Assembly: GCF_000226295.1 (NCBI RefSeq)
Contig: NC_016024.1
Location: 851,501 to 915,500, forward strand
Length of the DNA: 64,000 nucleotides
Origin: Chloracidobacterium thermophilum B
Lineage (GTDB): Bacteria; Acidobacteriota; Blastocatellia; Chloracidobacteriales; Chloracidobacteriaceae
Direction: 5' to 3'
Positions 44,647 through 53,094 of this stretch are shown here, piece after piece. Both the position numbers and the translations under genes were made by a program. How positions within the stretch are numbered: position 1 is the stretch's first letter; each line of letters begins with the position of its first letter. Under the pieces are notes generated by a model. It made no database searches and was not told the origin of the DNA. It was given only the letters and a program-made list of their open reading frames with translations.

Positions 44647-45273
44647 ATGGCGACCCGTCTGTTGCTTTTGCGCCATGGCAAAACCGACAACCCCGAACAA
44701 CGGTGTTATGGCTGGCGGGATGTTCCGCTGCATCCCGAAGGACACCGGCAAATGGCCCGATGTGCCGCCAGACTGCGCCGGGTGACGCTGGCCGCTGTTG
44801 CTGCGAGCGACTTTACACGGGCAATCACCAGTGCCGACTACTTTGCCCGGCCGCGCGGTCTGCCGGTGCAAACCGACCCGGCCCTGCGGGAAATCCATTT
44901 CGGGGCCATTGAAGGATTGACGTTCGCCGAGGTCGAAGCCCGCTACCCGGCGACGGCACGGGAGTGGGTCGCCACGCCAGCCACGGTACGCTTTCCCGAA
45001 GGCGAGTGCTTTGCCGATGTACAGGCGCGGGTCATCCCGTGGGTCACGTCCTGGCTGTACGACTGGCAGGACAGAACCACGCTTCTCGTCATCCACAGCG
45101 GCACAATTCGCGCACTGCTTCAGTGGATGACCGGTTGTGACCCACAGGCGACACTCAGCATCAGGATTGCCTACGGAGATGTCTTTCGGTGTACCCGGAC
45201 AACCCCGACGGGGAACTGGCAGCTTGAACAGTTGCCGTATGGCGGGACGGACTGGACACCCGTCCCGCTTTGA
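44647..45273 (+). CDS. histidine phosphatase superfamily protein
   Basis: A 208-residue protein with the RHG motif at 9-11 (LLLRHGKTD) and a later catalytic His in LVIHSGTIRAL. This branch contains phosphoglycerate mutases and alpha-ribazole phosphatase (CobC). The N-terminal LLLRHGKTDN resembles CobC-type proteins, and B12-dependent pathways are plausible, but the exact substrate is not determined. It converges on the phenylalanine hydroxylase gene. Confidence 0.85.
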   Translation: MATRLLLLRHGKTDNPEQRCYGWRDVPLHPEGHRQMARCAARLRRVTLAAVAASDFTRAITSADYFARPRGLPVQTDPALREIHFGAIEGLTFAEVEARYPATAREWVATPATVRFPEGECFADVQARVIPWVTSWLYDWQDRTTLLVIHSGTIRALLQWMTGCDPQATLSIRIAYGDVFRCTRTTPTGNWQLEQLPYGGTDWTPVPL

Positions 45274-45281
45274 GCATTTGG

Positions 45282-46139
45282 TCAGGCTGGCATCAGGCCC
45301 TGGGCGGTTGCCCAGGCTTCAAAGGATTGTTCGAGTTCATCGAAGGAAGCAATCTCGAAGAGTTCTTCCTGCATGTGGTGGATTTCGACCGGCGTTTCCG
45401 TTATGCGCTCGATGTCGAAGGGAATTTTCCTGACCCGGTCGGAGAGGGCGTGTTCGATTTCCCCCACGGAGGAGCTGATACCGGCCCCGTAGATTTTCGT
45501 CAGCCGTGGATCGCGGTCAGCGCCGGCATGCGCCGTGGGGTTGATGAGACCGAATTCGACTGTGTACCAGTAAATCCGTCCCAGCCTGACCGTATCGGCT
45601 TCGTCCCGCGCGTTAATTCCGGCCTCGCCAAATTTGCGGAAAAACGAAGCAAAACGCGGGTTGGTAATCATCGGCAGGTGCCCCATCAGATCGTGGAACA
45701 TGTCGGGCGCCGGCGTGTATTCGAGTTCGGTTGGATGGCGCAGGAAGTCCGTGCAGGGAAAGAGCTTCTGGGCCAGCAGCAGGAAAAACGTCGCTTCTGG
45801 AACGTAGCCTTCCACCCGAATGCACTGCCATCCGGTGCAGGCGCGGAGGCGTTCGCTCAAATCCGCCAGCCGTGGCACCCGTTCCCGTTCATACTGGAGC
45901 TTTTCACGCCCGATGAGATACTCCTCGCACACCCGTCCCTGAATGGCGGCCAACTGGCGGTCGTAGAGCATGCGCCACGTCTCGTGCTGAATCGGCGCAT
46001 AGATTGGCGGTTGGATGTCGCGGCCAATGGTGCCTTCAGGCGATGGGCTGGGCGCAATGGGTGGCGATGGCTTGGCTTTGAAGACGCCTTCCGTGGAGAG
46101 CTTTTTTGGAAGAGGTCGAAGGGCTACCGCGGCAGACAT
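45282..46139 (-). CDS. phhA: phenylalanine 4-hydroxylase (aromatic amino acid hydroxylase)
   Basis: A 285-residue monomeric bacterial-type enzyme. The iron ligands are His149 and His154 in the HDLMGH motif and Glu195 in WYTVEFGL. The conserved NP-x(5)-FFRKFGEAG region is also present. It hydroxylates phenylalanine to tyrosine with tetrahydropterin and O2. The start at 46139 is fixed by AGGAGG nine bases upstream; longer frames extend into the promoter. A pterin-recycling dehydratase is not adjacent. Tryptophan or tyrosine substrates are less likely. Confidence 0.9.
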   Translation of the reverse strand: MSAAVALRPLPKKLSTEGVFKAKPSPPIAPSPSPEGTIGRDIQPPIYAPIQHETWRMLYDRQLAAIQGRVCEEYLIGREKLQYERERVPRLADLSERLRACTGWQCIRVEGYVPEATFFLLLAQKLFPCTDFLRHPTELEYTPAPDMFHDLMGHLPMITNPRFASFFRKFGEAGINARDEADTVRLGRIYWYTVEFGLINPTAHAGADRDPRLTKIYGAGISSSVGEIEHALSDRVRKIPFDIERITETPVEIHHMQEELFEIASFDELEQSFEAWATAQGLMPA

Positions 46140-46341
46140 AACAGCTCTCCTCCTGACAGGATGTGCGACTTGGGGACGCTGACCCGAAGTTAGTGGATCG
46201 GCCGGGCCAGACCAACGGCCATCTCGGACAAGTTGCCCCAACCAATCTTTATCGCTGCACGCCAGCTGAAGTGCCGGATTTTTGGCTGAGCCATAGCCTG
46301 TTGCTGTGCGCCAGGGATTTGCCGGCTTTCTGAAAAGCATC

Positions 46342-46374
46342 AAAAAAACGTGCCTGCCGCTTCGGCAGGCACGT
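46342..46374 (-). terminator. rho-independent terminator of the cytochrome b operon
   Basis: On the minus strand: ACGTGCCTGCCG / CGGCAGGCACGT, a 12-bp perfect stem with a three-base loop, followed by seven T. It lies 28 bp after the cytochrome b stop. Confidence 0.88.
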
Positions 46375-46401
46375 CCATTGAGAACCATACAGTCAGGAAG
46401 G

Positions 46402-47835
46402 TTACTTGAGCGTGTGAATCCAGTCGGCAATGGCAACCCGGTCGGCAGCCGAAACCTGGGGCATAGGCGGCATCTTGGAGGCACCATAGGCCGATGGATT
46501 TTCAATCAGCCCGGCAATCTCTTCCTTGCTGCGTCCGGGTTTTTTCGCCACACCGACGAGTTTGGGTCCGGCCGGCCCACCTTCGCCCTGTTCACCGTGG
46601 CAGACGGCGCAGTTTTTCACAAAGGCTTCCGGTGCTGGAGCGACCGCAACCGCCGCTTTCCGGCTGATGTCCTTCGGCTCAAAGGGTTCCTTGAGGAAAC
46701 GGGCGCCTTCTTCTTCCTGCGCCTTGAGCTGGGCAGCGAAATTCTGCTCATCATCCCGCTTGGCCAGCAGGTGCAGGGTGCCCATGGCGACGAGCAGCCC
46801 AATCGTGCCCAGCATGACGAAGGGACGCTTGAGCGGATGCCGTTCCGGGTTGCGGTCAAGGAACGGCAGGAAGGTAATGATGGCCATCACAATGCCGGGA
46901 ATGACCAGTGAGCCGATGATCGCCGTCGAACCGGGGAAGTATTTCAGAAGCTGGAACAGAAACAGGAAGTACCACTCCGGTCGGGCAACATACTGGGTCT
47001 GGGACGGGTCGGCTTTGGGTTCAAGTGGGGCCAGGGTCGTCAGGGACAGATAAGCCAGGATGGCGAACACCACCAGCGAAAAGACGGCATCCTTGAAGAC
47101 CTGTCCGGGCCAGAAGGGTTCAACCTTGAACATGGCTTCCTGCTCGGTCATGTTGAAGGGCCCGGCCGGCTGTGCTTTGCGGAACAGGTAGAGATGCGCC
47201 GCGATACCACCAGCCATCAGCGCCGGCAGCAGAAAGACGTGAACCATGAAAAAGCGCGAAATGGTGATGGTGCCCATCTCGGTGCCACCAATGATGATGC
47301 GCTTGATGGTATCCCCGATAATGGGAACTTCACTGGCGATTCCAACCGTGACTACCGTCCCGTAGTACGCTTTCATATCCCACGGGAGCAGGTAGCCGGA
47401 AAGTGAAAACGCCAGGACGAGTTGCAGCAACCCGGCCCCGACCAGCCAGAGCAGTTCACGTTTCTGTTTGTAAGCACCCCAGATGACAATCTGGAGAATG
47501 TGCAGCACCACCATGATGACCATGGCGCTGGAGCCATAGTGGTGCATACCGCGCATGAAAGCCCCAAAGGGAACTTCCTTCATGATGTACTCGACCGATT
47601 TGTGCGCATCTTCAGCACTCGGTACGTAGTACATCGCCAGAAAAACACCGGTAATGGATTGCAGGGCAAAAATGAACAGGAGCGCACTGCCAAAGGCGTA
47701 GGCGTATTTCGTCCCACCTGGAATCGGCTCATCAAGCAACTCATGCATGATTTCGCTGATTCCGGCGCGCTCATCAATCCAATCGTAGATTTTTCCCAAC
47801 GTACCGTTTGACTGTGGAATTGCCGGAGAAGCCAT
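46402..47835 (-). CDS. cytochrome b with fused C-terminal cytochrome c domain
   Basis: A 477-residue membrane protein. The haem-b His pairs are His98/His112 (13 residues between) and His199/His214 (14 between), the spacing of b6f-type cytochrome b. PEWY forms the quinol-oxidation loop. About seven or eight membrane helices are followed by a C-terminal domain with CAVCH (Cys409, Cys412, His413) and likely Met455 as axial ligand. It transfers electrons from quinol via the Rieske protein to a c-type carrier, and the fused c domain replaces a separate cytochrome c1. The ATG at 47835 lies about 95 bp after the Rieske stop and the genes form one operon. Confidence 0.93.
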   Translation of the reverse strand: MASPAIPQSNGTLGKIYDWIDERAGISEIMHELLDEPIPGGTKYAYAFGSALLFIFALQSITGVFLAMYYVPSAEDAHKSVEYIMKEVPFGAFMRGMHHYGSSAMVIMVVLHILQIVIWGAYKQKRELLWLVGAGLLQLVLAFSLSGYLLPWDMKAYYGTVVTVGIASEVPIIGDTIKRIIIGGTEMGTITISRFFMVHVFLLPALMAGGIAAHLYLFRKAQPAGPFNMTEQEAMFKVEPFWPGQVFKDAVFSLVVFAILAYLSLTTLAPLEPKADPSQTQYVARPEWYFLFLFQLLKYFPGSTAIIGSLVIPGIVMAIITFLPFLDRNPERHPLKRPFVMLGTIGLLVAMGTLHLLAKRDDEQNFAAQLKAQEEEGARFLKEPFEPKDISRKAAVAVAPAPEAFVKNCAVCHGEQGEGGPAGPKLVGVAKKPGRSKEEIAGLIENPSAYGASKMPPMPQVSAADRVAIADWIHTLK

Positions 47836-47929
47836 AGTTGGAAAACCTTTCTTGTCTCCTGTAGTGAGCAACAGATGCCGATGCGTGGGGGCTATCGCCG
47901 GCTGAAGTCTTCAGGAATACTGTGTGTCT

Positions 47930-48463
47930 TCACGAAAAGACCTCTTTGGTCGGAAGCAGGTTTTTGAACTTCTGGAAAACGATCTGAAGTTTGCCATCCG
48001 TAACGCGGTATTCGAGCGTGTCCAACCCACGCGCCGAAGCCGAACCAGGTTTTCTCTCACCGTTGATATCAAAGGCGCTGTTGTGACAGGGGCAAAAATA
48101 CTCGTTCCGTTCGGGAATCCAGTTGACTTTGCAGCCCAGATGCGGGCAGGTCGCCGTAAAGGTCAGAAATTCATTGCCCCGCTTCACAACCCAGATGGTT
48201 TCGTCCGAAGAGGACTTCACCCATCCATCACGAATTTCAATGGTAATCTTTTTGGCAGTTGGCTTACCTTCTTCAAAATCGGCAACTGAACCGAGGTCAA
48301 TCCAGTTTTTGTCTTCACCGCCTTCGCCGGTTTTGAGTGCGTTTCCGACAGCAAATTGAAAAATCGGATAGGCCAGTGCGCCACCAATGCCGGCACCGAT
48401 CACAATGGAGCCAAGCCCCATAAACAGACGTTTGGTTTTGTCCACTTCGGACAGTTCAGACAT
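47930..48463 (-). CDS. Rieske iron-sulfur protein of the quinol-oxidising complex
   Basis: A 177-residue protein. One N-terminal membrane helix (about 15-38) and a soluble domain with the 2Fe-2S ligands Cys106 and His108 (CPHLGC) and Cys124 and His127 (CPCH), and a disulfide pair Cys111/Cys126. The membrane helix may stay as an uncleaved signal-anchor. It precedes the cytochrome b-c gene in one operon and works in the same bc complex. AAGGAG lies before the start. Confidence 0.94.
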   Translation of the reverse strand: MSELSEVDKTKRLFMGLGSIVIGAGIGGALAYPIFQFAVGNALKTGEGGEDKNWIDLGSVADFEEGKPTAKKITIEIRDGWVKSSSDETIWVVKRGNEFLTFTATCPHLGCKVNWIPERNEYFCPCHNSAFDINGERKPGSASARGLDTLEYRVTDGKLQIVFQKFKNLLPTKEVFS

Positions 48464-48565
48464 AGAGACTCCTTGCTCGTGAAGCCGGAATTCAAGAGAT
48501 CATTGTTCCAGAAAGCATGTGCCGGGGAAGAAGCTGCCACGCCTGTGGAGGGGTTACCGGCGCCA

Positions 48566-48617
48566 GTATAGTGAGAGGTAAAATCAGCATGTGTAAGTAA
48601 GCTTACAGTGTGTAAGG
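48566..48617 (-). promoter_or_regulatory. candidate promoter and operator of the Rieske/cytochrome b operon
   Basis: On the minus strand a good -10 hexamer TATACT (48571-48566) lies about 100 bp before the Rieske start. No good -35 hexamer precedes it at the normal distance. That position is instead occupied by a perfect palindrome GTAAGCTTAC (48598-48607) flanked by two direct copies of TGTGTAAG (48591-48598 and 48610-48617). An activator-dependent promoter is possible. Confidence 0.4.
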
Positions 48618-48657
48618 CTTTTACCCAAGTTTTCCCCGCCCGGAGACAAACCGGAGA

Positions 48658-48843
48658 TCAGCCTGCTTCCGCAAAGACACAGACCGTTTCGCCGTCGGGT
48701 TCAAGGGTGACATAAAGCACGTTTGGCTGACAGCAAACTGTACAATCCTCGATGTATTGCTGCCGGCGGCCACCGCTCCAGTCGGGAAAGGTGACGTTGG
48801 GTTCACCACAGTAAGCACAAGTGTAGGTGGCAGTATCCTGCAT
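48658..48843 (-). CDS. CPxCG-motif small cysteine-rich protein
   Basis: A 61-residue protein with a CxxC pair TCAYCGE early and DCTVCCQP in the second half, giving a small zinc-ribbon type fold. This matches the CPXCG cysteine-rich family, of unknown function. It lies between the Rieske operon and the signal peptidase gene, all on the minus strand. Confidence 0.75.
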   Translation of the reverse strand: MQDTATYTCAYCGEPNVTFPDWSGGRRQQYIEDCTVCCQPNVLYVTLEPDGETVCVFAEAG

Positions 48844-48915
48844 GCGCGCCGGATTCCCTGTGAAGTGATGTGAAGTTGTGGGGGGCTGTTCTCCGGGTTT
48901 GCTGCGCGCCGCCGT

Positions 48916-50028
48916 TCACTCCGCCGGTGGGAGTTCCATCCGGTCTTCCATCCGTTGCAGACGGCGGAGCGGTTCGAGGAGGGTTGGCTCATCCTCGATG
49001 AAGCCCATCTCGCTTACCGGCCAGTAACGATAGACGGCCTTGCCATAGATGTACATTTCCGGGACAAGTCCCCAGTTGCGACTGTCGTTGCTGGCATCGC
49101 GGTTATCGCCCATCACGAAGTAGTGGTGGGGTTCAACGACCCACGTCCGGGGCGGGCTGACAATCGTCGTGTAGTCACTCGACAGATAACCTTCCGGCAC
49201 GAGCTTGCCGTTGATGTAGAGCTTGCCGTTGGCCAGGGTGACTTCATCGCCGGGCAGGCCGATCACGCGCTTGATAAAGCTTTCCTGGGGATTTTTGGGG
49301 TAGTAGAACACGACAATGTCGCCACGCTCGATTTTGGAAAAGTTGTAGATAAAGCGGTTGACAAACAGCCGTTCCCCCTCACGCAGGCGTGGCAACATAC
49401 TTGTGCCTTTGACATAGACCGGCTGAATGACAAAAAGCCCGATGAGCAGCGCGATAACAAGCGCCAGAAGCACGTCCCGTCCAATGCTCAACCCTTCCCG
49501 AACCCAGTGTTTCCAGGCTGGCGGTGGCCCGGTGAACGTCGAAATGACCACGCCAGCTTCGTCGCCGAGTCCGGAACCGGATGACGACCCTTGGCTGTCC
49601 ACCGTCCACAGTGGTCGAAAGACAGGTTGTGACCAGGTATCCGCCTGAGAGGCCGCTATGGCCTCACTGGTCAGGCACGGTGTGGCAGTTTCCTGTTCAG
49701 TCCCTTCCCCTCCGTCTTGAGCGAGGGGCGTTTCTGGGGCCTGCGCCAAAGGTTCAGAGCAGGTTTCTGTAGCGACAGCATCCGGTAGAGCAGTTTCCGG
49801 TTGCGGGAGCTGGCCTGTGTCCAGAGCAGCCGCTGACGTCGTCGCTTCACTGTTCACGGCTGCTTCGACTTCAGACCCGAATGAGCTGATTGGTGCCGTT
49901 TCATTCCAAGGGCTATCCGCAGCCCGCATCCCCGAAGATGCTTCTGCTGCCCTGTAGTCAGAAAACGGGTATTCGGGGAGCCGATGGTTGGAGAACTGAT
50001 CATTGTGGAAATCGTCGTGCATCATCAT
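48916..50028 (-). CDS. lepB: signal peptidase I with long N-terminal extension
   Basis: A 370-residue protein. Residues 1-175 are a low-complexity acidic and Ala/Ser-rich extension. A single membrane helix follows (about 185-203), then the catalytic domain with Ser210 in KGTSMLP, Lys253 in FIKRVIGLPGDE and the later MGDNRDASNDSR box. It cleaves signal peptides from exported proteins. The start at 50028 is one of three adjacent ATG codons with GAGG upstream; TTG at 50061 is less likely. It is the only signal peptidase in the window. Confidence 0.88.
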   Translation of the reverse strand: MMMHDDFHNDQFSNHRLPEYPFSDYRAAEASSGMRAADSPWNETAPISSFGSEVEAAVNSEATTSAAALDTGQLPQPETALPDAVATETCSEPLAQAPETPLAQDGGEGTEQETATPCLTSEAIAASQADTWSQPVFRPLWTVDSQGSSSGSGLGDEAGVVISTFTGPPPAWKHWVREGLSIGRDVLLALVIALLIGLFVIQPVYVKGTSMLPRLREGERLFVNRFIYNFSKIERGDIVVFYYPKNPQESFIKRVIGLPGDEVTLANGKLYINGKLVPEGYLSSDYTTIVSPPRTWVVEPHHYFVMGDNRDASNDSRNWGLVPEMYIYGKAVYRYWPVSEMGFIEDEPTLLEPLRRLQRMEDRMELPPAE

Positions 50029-50111
50029 CCGCTCTGCCTCATCCTGAGGTACGCAGGTCAAGCCGAGGGGGCAAGACGTAACATTCTTGAGCCTACTCTA
50101 GCACGCATTGG

Positions 50112-51524
50112 TCACGGCTGGATGGTTTCGACGGTTCCAAATTTGGCCAGGGTGGCCTGTAACGAAGCCGCCCCGCCATAAACGACAATCAATCGCCCCC
50201 GCCCCAGCATCTCACGCGCCAGTGCGTGGCAGTCTGCCGGCGTTACGGCTGCCACGCGGTTGAGCACCTCGGCTTCGGCCGTCGGGCTGCGGCCGTAGGT
50301 TTCCAGTTGCGCGAGGCGCCGTGCCAGATCGCGGTTGTTGGGTACGCGGTCACGGTATGCTGCTGCCACAGCGGCCTGTGCCGCACGAACATCGGTCTCA
50401 CCCGGTGGCGCATCCCGTAACTCACCAAGAAGCTGGAGTACCCGTTCGAGCTGTGCCGGGGCCGTTTCCGGGGTGCATACCCCGCTGAGCATCCACGGGC
50501 TGTCCGGGAGCCGGCGGTGGGAGAGCATCAGTTGCCAGGGCTGACAGCGGCGCTTGAGCAACTCCGTCAGCACCAGCCACGTGGCGCGGGTCTCAGCCGT
50601 GGCTTCAGGTAGAATTCCGCCCAGCCGAAGGTGAATCGGCCCGCTGGCAGGTCCGGTCTGAGGTTGGTGTACCAGGCGAAGCTGCTCTGGAGGGTTAGGC
50701 GGCAGGAAGGTGGCCGGTGCCGGCTTGCCCTTTGCCCAACCGCCAAAGGCACGGCGCGTGACACTGCGTACCTGGGAGGCGGTGATGTCGCCGACAATGA
50801 TGACGGCCGCATTGTTGGGGAGCCAGTGCCGACGGTAAAAGTCAGCCACATCGGCCGGCGTAATTGCGGCGAGGCTCTCTGGCGTCCCCAGCAGGTTGTG
50901 ATGGTAGGGGTGGGCCTCATAGAGGGTCTGGAAAAACAGCGCATCCGCCGCAGCTTCCTCGGTTTGTGCCGCACGGGCGGCTGTGATGGCCGCTTCCTGA
51001 AAGGGCTTGAAGCGGGCTTCGGCAAAATCGCGCCGGGCCAGGTCAGGCATTGTCACCAGCCGTCCCAGCAGATCAATCAGGGGCGCTGCCTGGCGTGCGG
51101 GGCCAGTCACCAGGAGGCAGGTTTGGTCCCAGTCCACATCAACTTCAAGCTGGGCTTCGGCTTCTTCCAGTTCAAGCCGAACCCGTTCGGCGTCGTAGCC
51201 GCCGCCTCCGCTACGGATGCACTCGGCCGTCAGGCGGGCCAGTCCTGCTTTACCCACCCGGTCAAACGTCGCGCCTACCTTGATGACGACCGCGACGGCG
51301 ACGGAGGTCGAGCCGGGACGTTCCACCACCAGGATGGGCAGCCCGGTCAGCAGGGTGTCCCGTTGAACCGGGGGAAGGTCACTGTCCGGCGGGGCTTCCG
51401 GCTTCAGGACGGTTGGCTGTGCTTGTGCGTTGGCCACAGGGTTCCCGGGCATTCCAACCAACAGCAGCCAGCCGGTGAGAAACCATAGTATCCAGCGGCG
51501 GGAACGCATTGGCGCAAAAGACAT
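50112..51524 (-). CDS. M16-family peptidase-like protein lacking the zinc motif
   Basis: A 470-residue protein with an N-terminal signal-like segment (about 10-35) and two M16 halves. In a usual M16 protease the first domain carries HxxEH; here the equivalent segment reads GLARLTAECI, so the zinc-binding His and Glu are missing. The second half (LGTPESLAAITPADVADFYRRHW) is intact in style. Such proteins serve as the non-catalytic partner of an active M16 peptidase. No active partner is next to it. Confidence 0.8.
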   Translation of the reverse strand: MSFAPMRSRRWILWFLTGWLLLVGMPGNPVANAQAQPTVLKPEAPPDSDLPPVQRDTLLTGLPILVVERPGSTSVAVAVVIKVGATFDRVGKAGLARLTAECIRSGGGGYDAERVRLELEEAEAQLEVDVDWDQTCLLVTGPARQAAPLIDLLGRLVTMPDLARRDFAEARFKPFQEAAITAARAAQTEEAAADALFFQTLYEAHPYHHNLLGTPESLAAITPADVADFYRRHWLPNNAAVIIVGDITASQVRSVTRRAFGGWAKGKPAPATFLPPNPPEQLRLVHQPQTGPASGPIHLRLGGILPEATAETRATWLVLTELLKRRCQPWQLMLSHRRLPDSPWMLSGVCTPETAPAQLERVLQLLGELRDAPPGETDVRAAQAAVAAAYRDRVPNNRDLARRLAQLETYGRSPTAEAEVLNRVAAVTPADCHALAREMLGRGRLIVVYGGAASLQATLAKFGTVETIQP

Positions 51525-51610
51525 GGCTGGTAAATGACGACGGAAACCAATAGGAAAATGTCGGCGGCACTGCCGCAACGGACTATCGTAGCCGAACGTC
51601 GCCTTTCAAT

Positions 51611-52999
51611 CTACCGTTCTGATTCTTCCGATGGACGTGGAAAGCGCAACTCGCTGATGGGAATTTCCCGCTTCCACTGCTCATCGCCGTTCTCGTCAAA
51701 GCAGCGCATGGTGAGCAGCCGGTTGGCGCGTGGGCCGGAAAACTCCAGAATGCCGAAGTTGTGCTTCTCAACGAGTGTCCCCGGCACCCGGCAGGGGTTG
51801 TCCTGCTCGGCTTTGGAGAGCTTGGCCACACCGGCGGTCAGGGAACTCGATGTGAAGTCGTAGAGCGGATAGAGATTCGGTTCCAGGCGCCGGTTGAGTT
51901 CGGCCAGGTGGCGATCTCCCGAAATGAAGACGACACCGGGGATTTTCTCCGAACGGATGAAATCGAATATCCGGGACTGTTCAACCTTGAACCGGCCGAA
52001 GCACTCCCAGGGAGAAACAGGGTTGAGCACCTGTCCGCCGCTGGCGACCACCTTGAACGTGGCCTCGCTGGAACGCAATGACTCCAGCAGCCAGCCGAGT
52101 TGCTCCGGCCCCAACATGGTTTTGTCTGGTGCGTCGTCGGGCAGGTGATTGGGCATCCGGTGGTAACGCCCGTCGAGCATGAAGAACTCAACATCAGCCC
52201 AGTCAAACCGGAAAAAGCAGCCCGGCGTTTCTGGTGTGCCGTGGGTCGGGTTACACCAGTAGTCCCGGAAAATGCGCAGGGCCGTATCCCGACGGCGGAA
52301 CGTGCGATCCGAATCATTCGGCCCGTAGTCGTGGTCATCCCAGATGGCGTAGTGGTGAACAGCCGCCCACAGCGGTTGGAGTTCCGCCTGGGCGCGGGTG
52401 TGGGCATAGCGATACCGCATCCCGGCTTCTGTCTGGTAGTCCGCTTCGCGGTAGTAGCAGTTGTCGCCGAGCCACAGCATCAGGTCCGGCTTCTGAGCCA
52501 GGATGGCGGAAAATACCTTGGGCGAATCGCCATAGGGTCGCCCCGGACGGTCAAAGGGCGGGTCATTGACGTAGTGGCACGAACCAAAAGCCACTTTGAA
52601 GGGCGGTGGCTCCGTCCGCCATTTCCACATCGGCTGGGTTTGAAAGGTCATCGGATAGGGCCGCTCAATGCGCGCTCCATCCACATAAACTTCGTAGTCA
52701 TAGCGTGTGCCAAAGGTCAGCCCGGAAAGGGTGAATTTGGCGATGCCGTCTCCGGCGTGGGTTGTGCGGTATTCCTCACTGAGCCGGGTCGTCTCCGGCT
52801 TGCCCTGCACCCAATAGCGTACCTGGACGCGGGCCGGCCGCCGGGTTTGCAGCCAGATCATCGTTTCGGTCATTTCGCTGTAACCAACCAGCGGACCGGA
52901 AAGCAGGGCATCCGTCTCTGCCCCTTCCGTCTGTAGCCGCAGGAGGGACCAGGCCACCGGGGAAAAGGCCAGGTGGCTGAGAAAGGAACGTCGCTTCAC
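51611..52999 (-). CDS. PhoD-family alkaline phosphatase/phosphodiesterase
   Basis: A 462-residue protein. N-terminal MKRRSFLSHLAF resembles a twin-arginine export signal, fitting the usual Tat secretion of PhoD. The metallophosphatase core shows AFGSCHY, WLGDNCYYREADYQ, WDDHDYGPND and FISGDRHLAE. It hydrolyses phosphomonoesters and diesters outside the cytoplasm, using Ca and Fe in known members. The start is GTG at 52999. It converges with no gene and precedes the M16-like gene on the same strand. Confidence 0.88.
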   Translation of the reverse strand: MKRRSFLSHLAFSPVAWSLLRLQTEGAETDALLSGPLVGYSEMTETMIWLQTRRPARVQVRYWVQGKPETTRLSEEYRTTHAGDGIAKFTLSGLTFGTRYDYEVYVDGARIERPYPMTFQTQPMWKWRTEPPPFKVAFGSCHYVNDPPFDRPGRPYGDSPKVFSAILAQKPDLMLWLGDNCYYREADYQTEAGMRYRYAHTRAQAELQPLWAAVHHYAIWDDHDYGPNDSDRTFRRRDTALRIFRDYWCNPTHGTPETPGCFFRFDWADVEFFMLDGRYHRMPNHLPDDAPDKTMLGPEQLGWLLESLRSSEATFKVVASGGQVLNPVSPWECFGRFKVEQSRIFDFIRSEKIPGVVFISGDRHLAELNRRLEPNLYPLYDFTSSSLTAGVAKLSKAEQDNPCRVPGTLVEKHNFGILEFSGPRANRLLTMRCFDENGDEQWKREIPISELRFPRPSEESER

Positions 53000-53094
53000 A
53001 GGGAGAAGTCCTCACACGTGGAATCACACGACACGCCTGGCTGCGGTGAAATACGACAGGGAAGGCACGCGGCATGTCGTCAAAAGACCGTTGG

